A DNA stretch of 64,000 bases from Ptiloglossa arizonensis (taxonomy: Eukaryota; Arthropoda; Insecta; Hymenoptera; Colletidae), in contig NW_027478514.1 of NCBI RefSeq assembly GCF_051014685.1, forward strand, positions 619,281 to 683,280, in the 5' to 3' direction. The notes under the pieces were generated by a model. It made no database searches. It worked only from the letters and a program-made list of their open reading frames with translations, and had not been told where the DNA came from. Below, in pieces: positions 25,320 through 39,628 of this stretch. Numbering within the stretch: the first letter of the stretch is position 1; each line of letters starts with the position of its first letter. The translations under genes and the position numbers were made by a program.

Positions 25320-28300
25320 AAACCATCAAAATTTTCGCAAGTCTGATACTCGAAACCAATAACTACTATGGCCTAGGGCAAAGATACACACACCGCTGTA
25401 ATCGGGCGAGTTTCTTCTTTCAGATGCAACAAGAATTTCTCGTGTTCGTCAATTCGTTCGCGAGATATGGGAGTTTGAAGTTAAGGAATGGTTGAGAAAC
25501 CATCAAAATTATCGCTGGTCTGATACTCGAAACCAATAACCGGAGTGGCCTAGGGGAAAAGTACACACATGCCGTTGTAATCGGGCGTGTTTCTACTTTC
25601 AGATGCAACAGGAATTTCTCGAGATCGTGAATCCGTTCGCGAGATATGGGAGTTTGAAGTTAAGGAACGGTTGGGAAACCATCAAAATTTTCGCAAGTCT
25701 GATTCCCGAAACCAATAACTACAAAGGCCTAGGGGAAAAATACACATGTAGTTGTAATCGTGCGAGTTTCTGCTTTCAGATGCAATAGGAATTTCTCGAG
25801 TTCGTCAATCCGTTCGCGAGATATGGGAGTTTGAAGTTAAGGAACGGTTGGGAAACCATCAAAATTTTCGCAAGTCTGATACTCGAAACCAATTACTACT
25901 ATGGGCTAGGGCAAAAATACACATACCGTTGTAATCGGGCGAGTTTCTGCTATCAGATGCAATAGGAATTTCTCGAGTTCGTCAATCCGTTCGCGTGATA
26001 TGGGAGTTTGAAGTAAAGGAATGGTTGAGAAACCATCAAAATTTTCGCATGTCTGATACTCGAAACCAATAACTTCTATGGCCTAGGGCTAAAATACACA
26101 CACCGCTGTAATCGGGCGAGATTCTGCTTTCAGATGCAACAAGAATTTCTCGAGTTCGTCAGTTCGTTCTCGAGATATGGGAGTTTGAAGTTAAGGAATG
26201 GTTGAGAAACCATCAAAATTTTCGATGGTCTGATACTCGAAACCAATAACTGGAATGGCCTATGGGAAAGGTACACACACCATTGTAATCGGGCGAGTTT
26301 CTACTTTCAGATGCAACTGGAATTTCTCGAGTTCGTCAATCCGTTCGCGAGATATGGGAGTTATAATTTAAGGAATGGTTGAGAAACCATCAAAATTTTC
26401 GCAAGTCTGATTCCCGAAACCAATAACTACAAAGGCCTGGGGGAAAAATACACATACCGTTGTAATCGTGCGAGTTTCTTCTTTCAGATGCAACAAGAAT
26501 TTCTCGTGTTCGTCAATTCGTTCGCGAGATATGGGAGTTTGAAGTTAAGGAATGGTTGAGAAACCATCAAAATTATCGCTGGTCTGATACTCGAAACCAA
26601 TAACTACTATGGCCTAGGGGAAAAGAGCACACACCATTGTAATCGGGCGTGTTTCTACTTTCAGATGCAACAGGAATTTCTCGAGATCGTCAATCCGTTC
26701 CCGAGATATGGGAGTTTGAAATTAAGGAATGGTTGAGAAACCATCAAAATTTTCGCAAGGCTGATTCCCGAAACCAATAACTACAAAGGCCTAGGGGAAA
26801 AGCACACTTACCGCTGTATTCGGGCGAGTTTCTACTTTCAGATGCAACAGGAATTTCTCGAGTTCGTCAATTCGTTCGCGAGATATGGGAGTTTGAAATT
26901 AAGGAATGGTTGAGAAACCATCAAAATTTTCGCAAGTCTGATACACGAAACCAATAACTACTATGGCCTAGGGCAAAGATACACACACCGCTGTAATCGG
27001 GCGAGTTTCTTCTTTCAGATGCAACAAGAATTTCTCGTGTTCGTCAATTCGTTCGCGAGATATGGGAGTTTGAAGTTAAGGAATGGTTGAGAAACCATCA
27101 AAATTATCGCTGGTCTGATACTCGAAACCAATAACCGGAGTGGCCTAGGGGAAAAGTACACACATGCCGTTGTAATCGGGCGTGTTTCTACTTTCAGATG
27201 CAACAGGAATTTCTCGAGATCGTGAATCCGTTCGCGAGATATGGGAGTTTGAAGTTAAGGAACGGTTGGGAAACCATCAAAATTTTCGCAAGTCTGATTC
27301 CCGAAACCAATAACTACAAAGGCCTAGGGGAAAAATACACATGTAGTTGTAATCGTGCGAGTTTCTGCTTTCAGATGCAATAGGAATTTCTCGAGTTCGT
27401 CAATCCGTTCGCGAGATATGGGAGTTTGAAGTTAAGGAACGCTTGAGCCACCATCAAAATTTTCGCAAGTCTGATACTCGAAACCAATAACTACTATGGC
27501 CTAGGGGAAAAGAACACACACCACTGTAATCGGGCGTGTTTCTACTTTCACATGCAACGGGAATTTCTCGAGATCGTGAATCCGTTCGCGAGATATGGGA
27601 ATTTGAAGTTAAGGAACGGTTGGGAAACCATCAAAATTTTCGCAAGTCTGATACTCGAAACCAATTACTACTATGGGCTAGGGCAAAAATACACATACCG
27701 TTGTAATCGGGCGAGTTTCTGCTATCAGATGCAATAGGAATTTCTCGAGTTCGTCAATCCGTTCGCGTGATATGGGAGTTTGAAGTAAAGGAATGGTTGA
27801 GAAACCATCAAAATTTTCGCACGTCTGATACTCGAAACCAATAACTTCTATGGCCTAGGGCTAAAATACACACACCGCTGTAATCGGGCGAGTATCTGCT
27901 TTCAGATGCAACAAGAATTTCTCGAGTTCGTCAGTTCGTTCTCGAGATATGGGAGTTTGAAGTTAAGGAATGGTTGAGAAACCATCAAAATTTTCGATGG
28001 TCTGATACTCGAAACCAATAACTGGAATGGCCTATGGGAAAGGTACACACACCATTGTAATCGGGCGAGTTTCTACTTTCAGATGCAACTGGAATTTCTC
28101 GAGTTCGTCAATCCGTTCGCGAGATATGGGAGTTATAATTTAAGGAATGGTTGAGAAACCATCAAAATTTTCGCAAGTCTGATTCCCGAAACCAATAACT
28201 ACAAAGGCCTGGGGGAAAAATACACATACCGTTGTAATCGTGCGAGTTTCTTCTTTCAGATGCAACAAGAATTTCTCGTGTTCGTCAATTCGTTCGCGAG

Positions 28301-28500
28301 ATATGGGAGTTTGAAGTTAAGGAATGGTTGAGAAACCATCAAAATTATCGCTGGTCTGATACTCGAAACCAATAACTGGAGTGGCCTAGGGGAAAAGTAC
28401 ACACACCACTGTAATCGGGCGTGTTTCTACTTTCAGATGCAACAGGAATTTCTCGAGATCGTCAATCCGTTCGCGAGATATGGGAGTTAGAAGTTAAGGA
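25320..28500 (+). repeat. 9/10-monomer tandem duplication with 2-bp insertion marker
   Basis: 'gggcaaagatac' at about 25378 recurs 1,595 bp later, which is nine monomers plus 2 bp. The extra 2 bp lie in 'gtacacacatgccgttg', which looks like a junction between an 'acacacacc' and an 'acacatgccg' monomer; it is present in both copies (about 25566 and 27161). Further along the offset is ten monomers plus 2 bp, because the second copy has one more monomer around 27.43-27.6 kb. Confidence 0.8.
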
Positions 28501-31500
28501 ATGGTTGAGAAACCATCAAAATTTTCGCAAGTCTGATTCCCGAAACCAATAACTACAAAGGCCTAGGGGAAAAATACACATGCCGTTGTAATCGGGCGTG
28601 TTTCTACTTTCAGATGCAACAGGAATTTCTCGAGATCGTGAATCCGTTCGCGAGATATGGGAGTTTGAAGTTAAGGAACGGTTGGGAAACCATCAAAATT
28701 TTCGCAAGTCTGATTCCCGAAACCAATAACTACAAAGGCCTAGGGGAAAAAAACACATGCAGTTGTAATCGTGCGAGTTTCTGCTTTCAGATGCAATAGG
28801 AATTTCTCGAGTTCGTCAATCCGTTCGCGAGATATGGGAGTTTGAAGTTAAGGAACGCTTGAGCAACCATCAAAATTTTCGCAAGTCTGATACTCGAAAC
28901 CAATAACTACTATGGCCTAGGGGAAAAGAACACACACCATTGTAATCGGGCGAGTTTCTTCTTTCAGATGCAACAAGGATTTCTCGTGTTCGTCAATTCG
29001 TTCGCGAGATATGGGAGTTTGAAGTTAAGGAATGGTTGAGATACGATCAAAATTATCGCTGGTCTGATACTCGGAACCAGTAACTGGAGTGGCCTAGGGG
29101 AAAAGTACACACACCACTGTAATCGTGCGAGTTTCTGCTTTCAGATGCAATAGGAATTTCTCGAGTTCGTCAATCCGTTCGCGAGATATGGGAGTTTGAA
29201 GTTAAGGAATGGTTGAGAAACCATCAAAATTTTCGCAAGTCTGATTCCCGAAACCAATAACTACAAAGGCCTAGGGGAAAAATACATATGCAGTTGTAAT
29301 CGTGCTAGTTTCTGCTTTCAGATGCAATAGGAATTTCTCGAGTTCGTCAATCCGTTCGCGAGATATGGGAGTTTGATGTTAAGGAATGGTTGAGAAACCA
29401 TCAAAATTTTCGGTGGTGTGATACTCGAAACCAATAACTGGAATGGCCTAGGGGAAAAGTACACACACCACTGTAATCGGGCGTGCATCTACTTTCAGAT
29501 GCAACAGGAATTTCTCGAGTTCGTCAATCCGTTCGCGAGATATTGGAGTTATAATTTAAGGAATGGTTGAGAAACCATCAAAATTTTCGCAAGTCTGATT
29601 CCCGAAACCAATAACTACAAAGGCCTAGGGGAAAAATACACATGCCGTTGTAATCGTGCGAGTTTCTACTTTCAGATGCAACAGGAATTTCTCGAGTTCG
29701 TGAATCCGTTCGCGAGATATAGGAGTTCGAAGTTAAAGAATGCTTGAGAAACCATCAAAATTTTCGCAAATCTGATAATCGAAACCAATAACTACTATGG
29801 CCTAGGGGAAAAGCACACTTACCGCTGTATTCGGGCGAGTTTCTACTTTCAGATGCAACAGGAATTTCCCGAGTTCGTCAATTCGTTCGCGAGATATGGG
29901 AGTTTGAAATTAAGGAATGGTTGAGAAACCATCAAAATTTTCGCAAGTCTGATACTCGAAACCAATAACTACTATGGCCTAGGGCAAAAATACACACACC
30001 GCTGTAATCGGGCGAGTTTCTTCTTTCAGATGCAACAAGAATTTCTCGTGTTCGTCAATTCGTTCGCGAGATATGGAAGTTATAATTTAAGGAATGGTTG
30101 AGAAACCATCAAAATTTTCGCAAGTCTGATTCCCGAAACCAATAACTACAAAGGCCTGGGGGAAAAATACACATACCGTTGTAATCGTGCGAGTTTCTTC
30201 TTTCAGATGCAACAAGAATTTCTCGTGTTCGTCAATTCGTTCGCGAGATATGGGAGTTTGAAGTTAAGGAATGGTTGAGAAACCATCAAAATTATCGCTG
30301 GTCTGATACTCGAAACCAATAACTGGAGTGGCCTAGGGGAAAAGTACACACACCACTGTAATCGGGCGTGTTTCTACTTTCAGATGCAACAGGAATTTCT
30401 CGAGATCGTCAATCCGTTCGCGAGATATGGGAGTTAGAACTTAAGGAATGGTTGAGAAACCATCAAAATTTTCGCAAGTCTGATTCCCGAAACCAATAAC
30501 TACAAAGGCCTAGGGGAAAAATACACATGCCGTTGTAATCGGGCGTGTTTCTACTTTCAGATGCAACAGGAATTTCTCGAGATCATGAATCCGTTCGCGA
30601 GATATGGGAGTTTGAAGTTAAGGAACGGTTGGGAAACCATCAAAATTTTCGCAAGTCTGATTCCCGAAACCAATAACTACAAAGGCCTAGGGGGAAAAAA
30701 CACATGCAGTTGTAATCGTGCGAGTTTCTGCTTTCAGATGCAATATGAATTTCTCGAGTTCGTCAATCCGTTCGCGAGATATAGGAGTTCGAAGTTAAGG
30801 AATGCTTGAGAAACCATCAAAATTTTCGCAAGTCTGATAATCGAAACCAATAACTACTATGGCCTAGGGGAAAAGCACACTTACCGCTGTATTCGGGCGA
30901 GTTTCTACTTTCAGATGCAACAGGAATTTCCCGAGTTCGTCAATTCGTTCGCGAGATATGGGAGTTTGAAATTAAGGAACGGTTGAGAAACCATCAAAAT
31001 TTTCGCAAGTCTGATACTCGAAACCAATAACTACTATGGCCTAAGGCAAAAATACACACACCGCTGTAATCGGGCGAGTTTCTTCTTTCAGATGCAACAA
31101 GAATTTCTCGTGTTCATCAATTCGTTCGCGAGATATGGGAGTTTGAAGTTAAGGAATGGTTGAGAAACCATCAAAATTATCGCTGGTCTGATACTCGGAA
31201 CCAGTAACTGGAGTGGCCTAGGGGAAAAGTACACACACCACTGTAATCGGGCGTGTTTCTACTTTCAGATGCAACAGGAATTTCTCGAGATCGTCAATCC
31301 GTTCGCGAGATATGGGAGTTAGAAGTTAAGGAATGGTTGAGAGACCATCAAAATTTTCGCAAGTCTTATTCCCGAAACCAATAACTACAAAGGCCTAGGG
31401 GAAAAATACACATGCCGTTGTAATCGGGCGTGTTTCTACTTTCAGATGCAACAGGAATTTCTCGAGATCGTGAATCCGTTCGCGAGATATGGGAGTTTGA

Positions 31501-33700
31501 AGTTAAGGAACGGTTGGGAAACCATCAAAATTTTCGCAAGTCTGATACTCGAAACCAATAACTACTATGGCCTAGGGGAAAAGTACACACACCATTGTAA
31601 TCGGGCGTGTTTCTAATTTCAGATGCAACTGGAATTTCTCGAGTTCGTCAATTCGTTCGCGAGATATGGGAGTTTGAAATTAAGGTATGGTTGAGAAACC
31701 ATCAAAATTTTCGCAAGTCTGATACTCGAAACCAATAACTACTATGGCCTAGGGCAAAAATACACACACCGCTGTAATCGGGCGAGTTTCTGCTTTCAGA
31801 TGCAACAAGAATTTCACGAGTTCGTCAATCCGTTCGCGAGATATGGGAGTTAGAATTTAAGGAATGGTTGAGAAACCATCAAAATTTTCGCAAGTCTGAT
31901 TCCCGAAACCAATAACTACAAAGGCCTAGGGGAAAAATACACATACCGTTGTAATCGTGCGAGTTTCTACTTTCAGATGCAACAGGAATTTCTCGAGTTC
32001 GTCAATCCGTTCGCGAGATATGGGAGTTTGAAGTTAAGGAACGCTTGAGCAACCATCAAAATTTTCGCAAGTCTGATACTCGAAACCAATAACTACTATG
32101 GCCTAGGGGAAAAGAACACACACCATTGTAATCGGGCGTGTTTCTACTTTCACATGCAACAGGAATTTCTCGAGTTCGTCAATCCGTTCGCGAGATATGG
32201 GAGTTTGAAGTTAGGGAATGGTTGAGAAACAATCAAAATTTTCGCTGGTCTGACACTCGAAAACAATAACTGGAATGGCCTAGGGGAAAAGTACACATAC
32301 CATTGTAATGGGGCGAGTTTCTACTTTCAGATGCAATAGGAATTTCTCGAGTTCGTCAATCCGTTCGCGTGATATGGGAGTTTGAAGTAATGGAATGGTT
32401 GAGAAACCATCAAAATTTTCTCAAGTCTGATTCCCGAAACCAATAACTACAAAGGCCTAGGGGAAAAATACGCGTGCCGTTGTAATCGTGCGAGTTTCTA
32501 CTTTCAGATGCAACAGGAATTTCGCGAGTTCGTCAATCCGTTCTCGAGATATGGGAGTTTGAAGTTAAGGAATGGTTGAAAGCCATCAAAAATTTCGCTG
32601 GTCTGGTACTCGAATCCAATAACAAGAATGGCCTAGGGGAAAAGTACACACACCATTGTAATCGGGCGAGTTTCTACTTTCAGATGCAACAGGAATTTCT
32701 CGAGTTCGTCAAACCGTTCGCGAGATATGGGAGTTTGAAGTTAAGGAATGGTTGAGAAACCATCAAAATTTTCGCTGGTCTGATACTCGAAACCAATAAC
32801 TGGAATGGCCTAGGGGAAAAGTACACATACCTTTGTAATGGGGCGAGTTTCTACTTTCAGATGCAATAGGAATTTCTCGAGTTCGTCAATCCGTTCGCGT
32901 GATATGGGAGTTTGAAGTAATGGAATGGTTGAGAAACCATCAAAATTTTCTCAAGTCTGATTCCCGAAACCAATAACTACTATGGCCTAAGGCAAAAATA
33001 CACACACCGCTGTAATCGGGCGAGTTTCTTCTTTCAGATGCAACAAGAATTTCTCGTGTTCGTCAATTCGTTCGCGAGATATGGGAGTTTGAAGTTAAGA
33101 AATGGTTGAGAAACCATCAAAATTATCGCTGGTCTGATACTCGGAACCAGTAACTGGAGTGGCCTAGGGGAAAAGTACACACACCACTGTAATCGGGCGT
33201 GTTTCTACTTTCAGATGCAACAGGAATTTCTCGAGATCGTCAATCCGTTCGCGAGATATGGGAGTTAGAAGTTAAGGAATGGTTGAGAGACCATCAAAAT
33301 TTTCGCAAGTCTTATTCCCGAAACCAATAACTACAAAGGCCTAGGGGAAAAATACACATGCCGTTGTAATCGGGCGTGTTTCTACTTTCAGATGCAACAG
33401 GAATTTCTCGAGATCGTGAATCCGTTCGCGAGATATGGGAGTTTGAAGTTAAGGAACGGTTGGGAAACCATCAAAATTTTCGCAAGTCTGATACTCGAAA
33501 CCAATAACTACTATGGCCTAGGGGAAAAGTACACACACCATTGTAATCGGGCGTGTTTCTACTTTCAGGTGCAACAGGAATTTCTCGAAATCGTCAATCC
33601 ATTCGCGAGATATGGGAGTTTGAAGTTAAGGAATGTTTGAGGAACCATCAAAATTTTCGCAAGTCTGTTTCCCGAAACCAATAACTACAAAGGCCTAGGG
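28500..33700 (+). repeat. Blocks at 11-, 12- and 16-monomer offsets
   Basis: The rare variant 'ggaaccagtaactgg' lies at 29073, 31197 and 33143, offsets of 2,124 bp (12 monomers) and 1,946 bp (11 monomers minus 1 bp). The 28614 and 30561 monomers are 1,947 bp apart and share flanks. The missing base is near 32579, where 'ggttgaaagcc' lacks one base. The result is an irregular, repeatedly resized higher-order unit. Confidence 0.75.
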
Positions 33701-35735
33701 GAAAAATACACATACCGTTGTAATCGGGCGAGTTTCTACTTTCAGATGCAACAGGAATTTCGCGAGTTCGTCAATCCGTTCGCGAGATATGGGTGTTTGA
33801 AATTAAGGAATGGTTGAGAAACCATCAAAATAATCGCAAGTCTGATACTCGAAACCAATAACTACTATGGCCTAGGGCAAAAATACACACACCGCTGTAA
33901 TCGGGCGAGTTTCTGCTTTCAGGTCCAACAGGAATTTCTCGAGTTCGTCCATCCGTTCTCGAGATATGGGAGTTTGAAGTTAAGGAATGGTTGAAAACCA
34001 TCAAAAATTTCGCTGGTCTGGTACTCGAATCCAATAACAAGAATGGCCTAGGGGAAAAGTACACACACCATTGTAATCGGGCGAGTTTCTACTTTCAGAT
34101 GCAACAGGAATCTCTCGAGTTCGTCAAACCGTTCGCGAGATATGGGAGTTTGAAGTTAAGGAATGGTTGAGAAACCATCAAAATTTTCGCTGGTCTGATA
34201 CTCGAAACCAATAACTGGAATGGCCTAGGGGAAAAGTACACATACCATTGTAATGGGGCGAGTTTCTACTTTCAGATGCAATAGGAATTTCTCGAGTTCG
34301 TCAATCCGTTCGCGTGATATGGGAGTTTGAAGTAATGGAATGGTTGAGAAACCATCAAAATTTTCTCAAGTCTGATTCCCGAAACCAATAACTACAAAGG
34401 CCTAGGGGAAAAATACGCGTGCCGTTGTAATCGTGCGAGTTTCTACTTTCAGATGCAACAGGAATTTCTCGAGTTCGTGAATCCGTTCGCGAGATATAGG
34501 AGTTCGAAGTTAAGGAATGGTGAGAAACCATCAAAATTTTCGCAAGTCTTATAATCGAAACCAATAACTACTATGGCCTACGGGAAAAGTACACCCACCA
34601 TTGTAATCGGGCGAGTTTCTACTTTCAGACGCAACAGGAATTTCTCGAGTTCGTCAATCCGTTCGCGAGATATGGGAGTTTGAAGTTAAGGAACGCTTGA
34701 GCAACCATCAAAATTTTCGCAAGTCTGATTCCCGAAACCAATAACTACAAAGGCCTAGGGAAAAAATACACATGCAGTTGTAATCGTGCGAGTTTCTACT
34801 TTCGGATGCAACAGGAATTTCTCGAGTTCATCAATCCGTTCGCGAGATATGGGAGTTTGAAGTTAAGGAATGGTTGAGAAACCATCAAAATTTTCGCTGG
34901 TCTGATACGCGAAACCAATAACTGGAGTGGCCTAGGGGAAAAGTGCACACACCCTTGTAGTCGGGCGAGTTTCTACTTTCAGACGCAACAGGAATTTCTC
35001 GAGTTCGTCAATCCGTTCGCGAGATATGGGAGTTTGAAGTTATGGAACGCTTGAGCAACCATCAAAATTTTCGCAAGTCTGATACTCGAAACCAATAACT
35101 ACTATGGCCTAGGGGAGAAGAAAACACACCATTGTAATCGGGCGTGTTTCTATTTTCAGATGCAACAGGAATTTCTCGAGATCGTCAATCCGTTCCCGAG
35201 ATATGGGAGTTTGAAGTTAAGGAATGGTTGAGAAACCATCAAAATTTTCGCAAGTCTGATTCCGAAACCAATAACTACAAAGGCCTAGGGGAAAAGTACA
35301 CACACCATTGTATACGGGCGAGTTTCTACTTTCAGATGCAACAGGAATTTCTCGAGATCGTCAATCCGTTCGCGAGATATGGGAGTTTGAAATTAAGGAA
35401 TGGTTGAGAAACCATCAAAATTTTCACAACTCAGATACTCGAAACCAATAACTACTATGGCCTAGGGCAAAAATACACATACCTCTGTAATCGGGCGAGT
35501 TTCTACTTTCAGATGCAACAAGAATTTCTCGAGTTCGTCAATTCGTTCGCGAGATATGGGAGTTTGAAGTTAAGGAAATGTTGAGAAACCATCACAATTT
35601 TCGCTGGTCTGATACTCGAAACCAATAACTGGAGTGGCCTAGGGGAAAAGTACACACACCCTTGTAATCGGGCGAGTTTCTGCATTCAGATGCAACAAGA
35701 ATTTCTCGAGTTCGTCAGTGCGTTCGCGAGATATG
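33640..35735 (+). repeat. Mixed satellite with several short indels
   Basis: Ordinary satellite with a cluster of 1-bp losses: 'ggttgaaaacc' near 33987, 'aatggtgagaaacc' near 34519 and 'ctgattccgaaacc' near 35262. Much of 34.5-36.5 kb reappears at 58.6-60.5 kb (for example 'gaacgcttgagc' at 34691 and 58759, a 136-monomer offset minus 4 bp). The later copy lacks some of these indels. Confidence 0.7.
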
Positions 35736-38700
35736 GGAGATTGAAGTTAAGGAATGGTTGAGAAACCATCAAAATTTTCGCAAGTCTGATTCCCGAAACC
35801 AATGACTACAAAGGCCTAGGGGAAAAATACGCGTGCCGTTGTAATCGTGCGAGTTTCTACTTTCAGATGCAACAGGAATTTCTCGAGTTCGTGAATCCGT
35901 TCGCGAGATATAGGAGTTCGAAGTTAAGGAATGGTTGAGAAACCATCAAACTTTTCGCAAGTCTGATAATCGAAACCAATAACTACTATGGCCTAGGGGA
36001 AAAGTACACCCACCATTGTAATCGGGCGAGTTTCTACTTTCAGACGCAACAGGAATTTCTCGAGTTCGTCAATCCGTTCGCGAGATATGGGAGTTTGAAT
36101 TTAAGGAACGCTTGAGCAACCATCAAAATTTTCGCAAGTCTGATTCCCGAAACCCATAACTACAAAGGCCTAGGGGAAAAATACACATACTGTTGTAATC
36201 GGGCGAGTTTCTACTTTCAGATGCAACAGGAATTTCTCGAGCTCGTCAATCCAGTCGCGAGATATGGGAGTTTGAAGTTAAGGAATGTTTGAGGAACCAT
36301 CAAAATTTTCGCAAGTCTGATTCCCGAAACCAATAACCACAAAGGCCTAGGGGAAAAATACACATACCGTTGTAATCGGGCGAGATTCTACTTTCAGATG
36401 CAACAGGAATTTCTCGAGATCGTCAATCCGTTCGCCAGATATGGGAGTTAGAAGTGAAGGAATGGTTGAGAATCCATCAAAATTTTCGCAAGTCTGATTC
36501 CCGAAACCAATAACTACAAAGGCCTAGGGAAAAAAATACACATGCAGTTGTAATCGTGCGAGTTTCTACTTTCGGATGCAACAGGAATTTCTCGAGTTCG
36601 TCAATCCGTTCGCGAGATATGGGAGTTTGAAGTTAAGGAATGGTTGAGAAACCATCAAAATTTTCGCTGGTCTGATACGCGAAACCAATAACTGGAGTGG
36701 CCTAGGGGAAAAGTACACACACCCTTGTAATCGGGCGAGTTTCTACTTTAAGACGCAAAAGGAATTTCTCGAGTTCGTCAATCCGTTCGCGAGATATGGG
36801 AGTTTGAAGTTAAGGAACGCGTGAGCAACTATCAAAATTTTCGCAAGTCTGATACTCGAAACCAATAACTACTATGGCCTAGGGAAAAGAACACACACCA
36901 TTGTAATCGGGCGTGTTTCTATTTTCAGGTGCAACAGGAATTTCTCGAGATCGTCAATCCGTTCCCGAGATATGGGAGTTTGAAATTAAGGAATGGTTGA
37001 GAAACCATCAAAATTATCGCAAGTCTGATTCCCGAAACCAATAACTACAAAGGCCTAGGGGAAAAGTACACACACCATTGTAATCGGGCGAGTTTCTACT
37101 TTCAGATGCAACAGGAATTTCTCGAGATCGTCAATCTGTTCGCGAGATATGGGAGTTTGAAGTTAAGGAATGGTTGAGAAACCATCAAAATTTTCGCAAG
37201 TCTGATAAGCGAAACCAATAACTACTATGGCCTAGGGCAAAAATGCACATTCCTCTGTAATCGGGCGAGTTTCTACTTTCAGATGCAACAAGAATTTCTC
37301 GAATTCGTCAATTCGTTCGCGAGATATGGGAGTTTGAAGTTAAGGAATGGTTGAGAAACCATCAAAATTTTCGCAAGTCTGATAAGCGAAACCAATAACT
37401 AATATGGCCTAGGGGAAAAGTACACACACCACTGTAATCGGGCGTGTTTCTACTTTCAGATGAAACAGGAATTTCTCGAGTTCGTCAATTCGTTCGCGAG
37501 ATACGGGAGTTTGAAATTAAGGAATGGTTGAGAAACCATCAAAATTTTCGCAAGTCTGATACTCGAAACCAATATCTACTATGGCCTAGGGCAGAAATAC
37601 ACATGCCGTTGTAATCGTGCGAGTTTCTACTTTCAGATGCAACAGGATTTTCTCGAGTTCGTGAATCCGTTCGCGAGATATGGGAGTTCGAAGTTAAGGA
37701 ATGGTTGAGAAACCATCAAAATTTTCGCAACCATGATACTCGAAACCAATAACTACTATGGCCTAGGGCAAAAATACACACACCGCTGTAATGGGGCGAG
37801 TTTCTACTTTCAGATGCAACAGGAATTTCTCGAGTTCGTCAATCCGTTCGCGAGATATGGGAGTTTGAAGTTAAGGAATGGTTGAGAAACCATCAAAAAT
37901 TTCCCTGGTCTGATACTCGAAACCAATAACTGGAATGGCCTAGGGGAAAAGTACACACACCATTGTAATCGGGCGAGTTTCTACTTTCAGATGCAACAGG
38001 AATTTCTCGAGCTCGTCAATCCGTTCGCGAGATATGGGACTTTGAAGTTAAGGAATGGTTGAGAAACGATCAAAATTTTGGCTGGTCTCATACTCGAAAC
38101 CAATAACTGGAATGGCCTAGGGGAAAAGTACACACACCACTGTAATCGGGCGTGTTTCTACTTTCAGAAGCAACTGGAATTTCTCGAGATCATCAATCCG
38201 TTCGCGAGATATGGGAGTTAGAAGTTAAGGAATGGTTGAGAAACCATCAAAATTTTCGCAAGTCTTATTCCCGAAACCAATAACTACAAAGGCCTAGAGG
38301 AAAAATACACATGCCGTTGTAATCGAGCGAGTTTCTACTTTCAGATGCAACACGAATTTCTCGAGATCGTGAATCCGTTCGCGAGATATGGGAGTTTGAA
38401 GTTAAGGAACGGTTGAGAAACCATCAAAATTTTCGCACGTCTGATACTCGAAACCAATAACTACTATGGCCTAGGGCAAAAATACACATGCCGTTGTAAT
38501 CGTGCGAGTTTCTACTTTCAGATGCAACAGGATTTTCTCGAGTTCGTCAATCCGTTCGCGAGATATGGGAGTTTGAAGTTGAGGAATGGTTGAGAGACCA
38601 TCAAAAATTTCGCTGGTCTGATACTCGAAACCAATAACTGGAATGGCCTAGGGGAAAAGTACACACACCATTGTAATGGGGCGAGTTTCTACTTTCCGAT

Positions 38701-39628
38701 GCAACAGGAATTTCTGGAGTTCGTCAATTCGTTCGCGAGATATGGGAGTTCGAAGTTAAGGAATGGTTGAGAAACCATCAAAATTTTCGCAACCATGATA
38801 CACGAAACCAATATCTAGTATTGCCTAGGGCAAAAATACACACACCGCTGTAGTCGGGCGGGTGTCTACTTTCAGATGCAACAGGAATTTCTCGAGTTCG
38901 TCAATCCGTTCGCGAGATATGGGACTTTGAAGTTAAGGAATGCTTGAGAAACCACAAAATTTTCGCTGGTCTGATACTCGAAACCAATAACTGGAATGGC
39001 CTAGGGGAAAAGTAGACACACCACTGTAATCGGGCGTGTTTCTACTTTCAGATGCAACAGGAATTTCTCGAGATCGTCAATCCGTTCGCGGGATATGGGA
39101 GTTAGAAGTTAAGGAATGGTTGAGAGACCATCAAAATTTTCGCGAGTCTGATTCCCGAAACCAATAACTACAAAGGCCTAGAGGAAAAATACACATGCCT
39201 TTGTAATCGTGCGAGTTTCTATTTTCAGATGCAACAGGAATCTCTCGAGATCGTGAATCTGTTCGCGAGATATGGGAGTTTGAAGTTAAGGAACGGTTGA
39301 GAAACCATCAAAATTTTCGCAAGTCTGATACTCGAAACCAATAACTACTATGGCCTAGGGCAAAAATACACACACCGCTGTAATCGGACGAGTTTCTGCT
39401 TTCAGATGCAACAAGAATGTCTCGAGTTCGTCCAGTTCGTTCGCGAGATATGGAAGTTTGATGTTAAGGAATGGTTGAGAAACCATCAAAATTTTCGCTG
39501 GTCTGATACTCGAAACCAATAACTGGAATGGCCTAGGGGAAAAGTACACACACCACTGCAATCGGGCGTGTTTCTACTTTCAGCTGCAACAGGCATTTCT
39601 CGAGATCGTCAATCCGTTCGCGAGATAT
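35735..39628 (+). repeat. Large higher-order block, copy 1 (22 monomers)
   Basis: The block begins at 'gggagattgaag'. Rare linked markers recur in copies 2 and 3: 'acgcgtgagcaactatc' at 36817, 'tttccctggtc' near 37.9 kb, 'tcagaagcaac' at about 38164, 'tctagtattgcc' near 38.8 kb and 'gttcgtccagttcg' near 39.42 kb. Markers in copy 2 are exactly 3,894 bp later. Copy 1 is the most diverged: around 37.13-37.2 kb it has 'gataagcg' where copies 2 and 3 have 'ctcagatactcg'. Confidence 0.85.
37492..37508 (+). promoter_or_regulatory. Exact CENP-B box match in block copy 1
   Basis: The site reads GTTCGCGAGATACGGGA, nine of nine fixed bases. It lies in the first copy of the large block at 35.7-47.1 kb, in a monomer with 'cagatgaaac' and 'gtcaattcg'. 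The corresponding sites in the other copies are at 41386 and 44926. Confidence 0.7.

Noticed and set aside
35262..35407. Clustered 1-bp deletions (33987, 34519, 35262, 45708, 47124) as frameshifts in a decaying gene.
   Set aside because: There is no parent gene. They are rare monomer length variants, some lost or copied with higher-order blocks.
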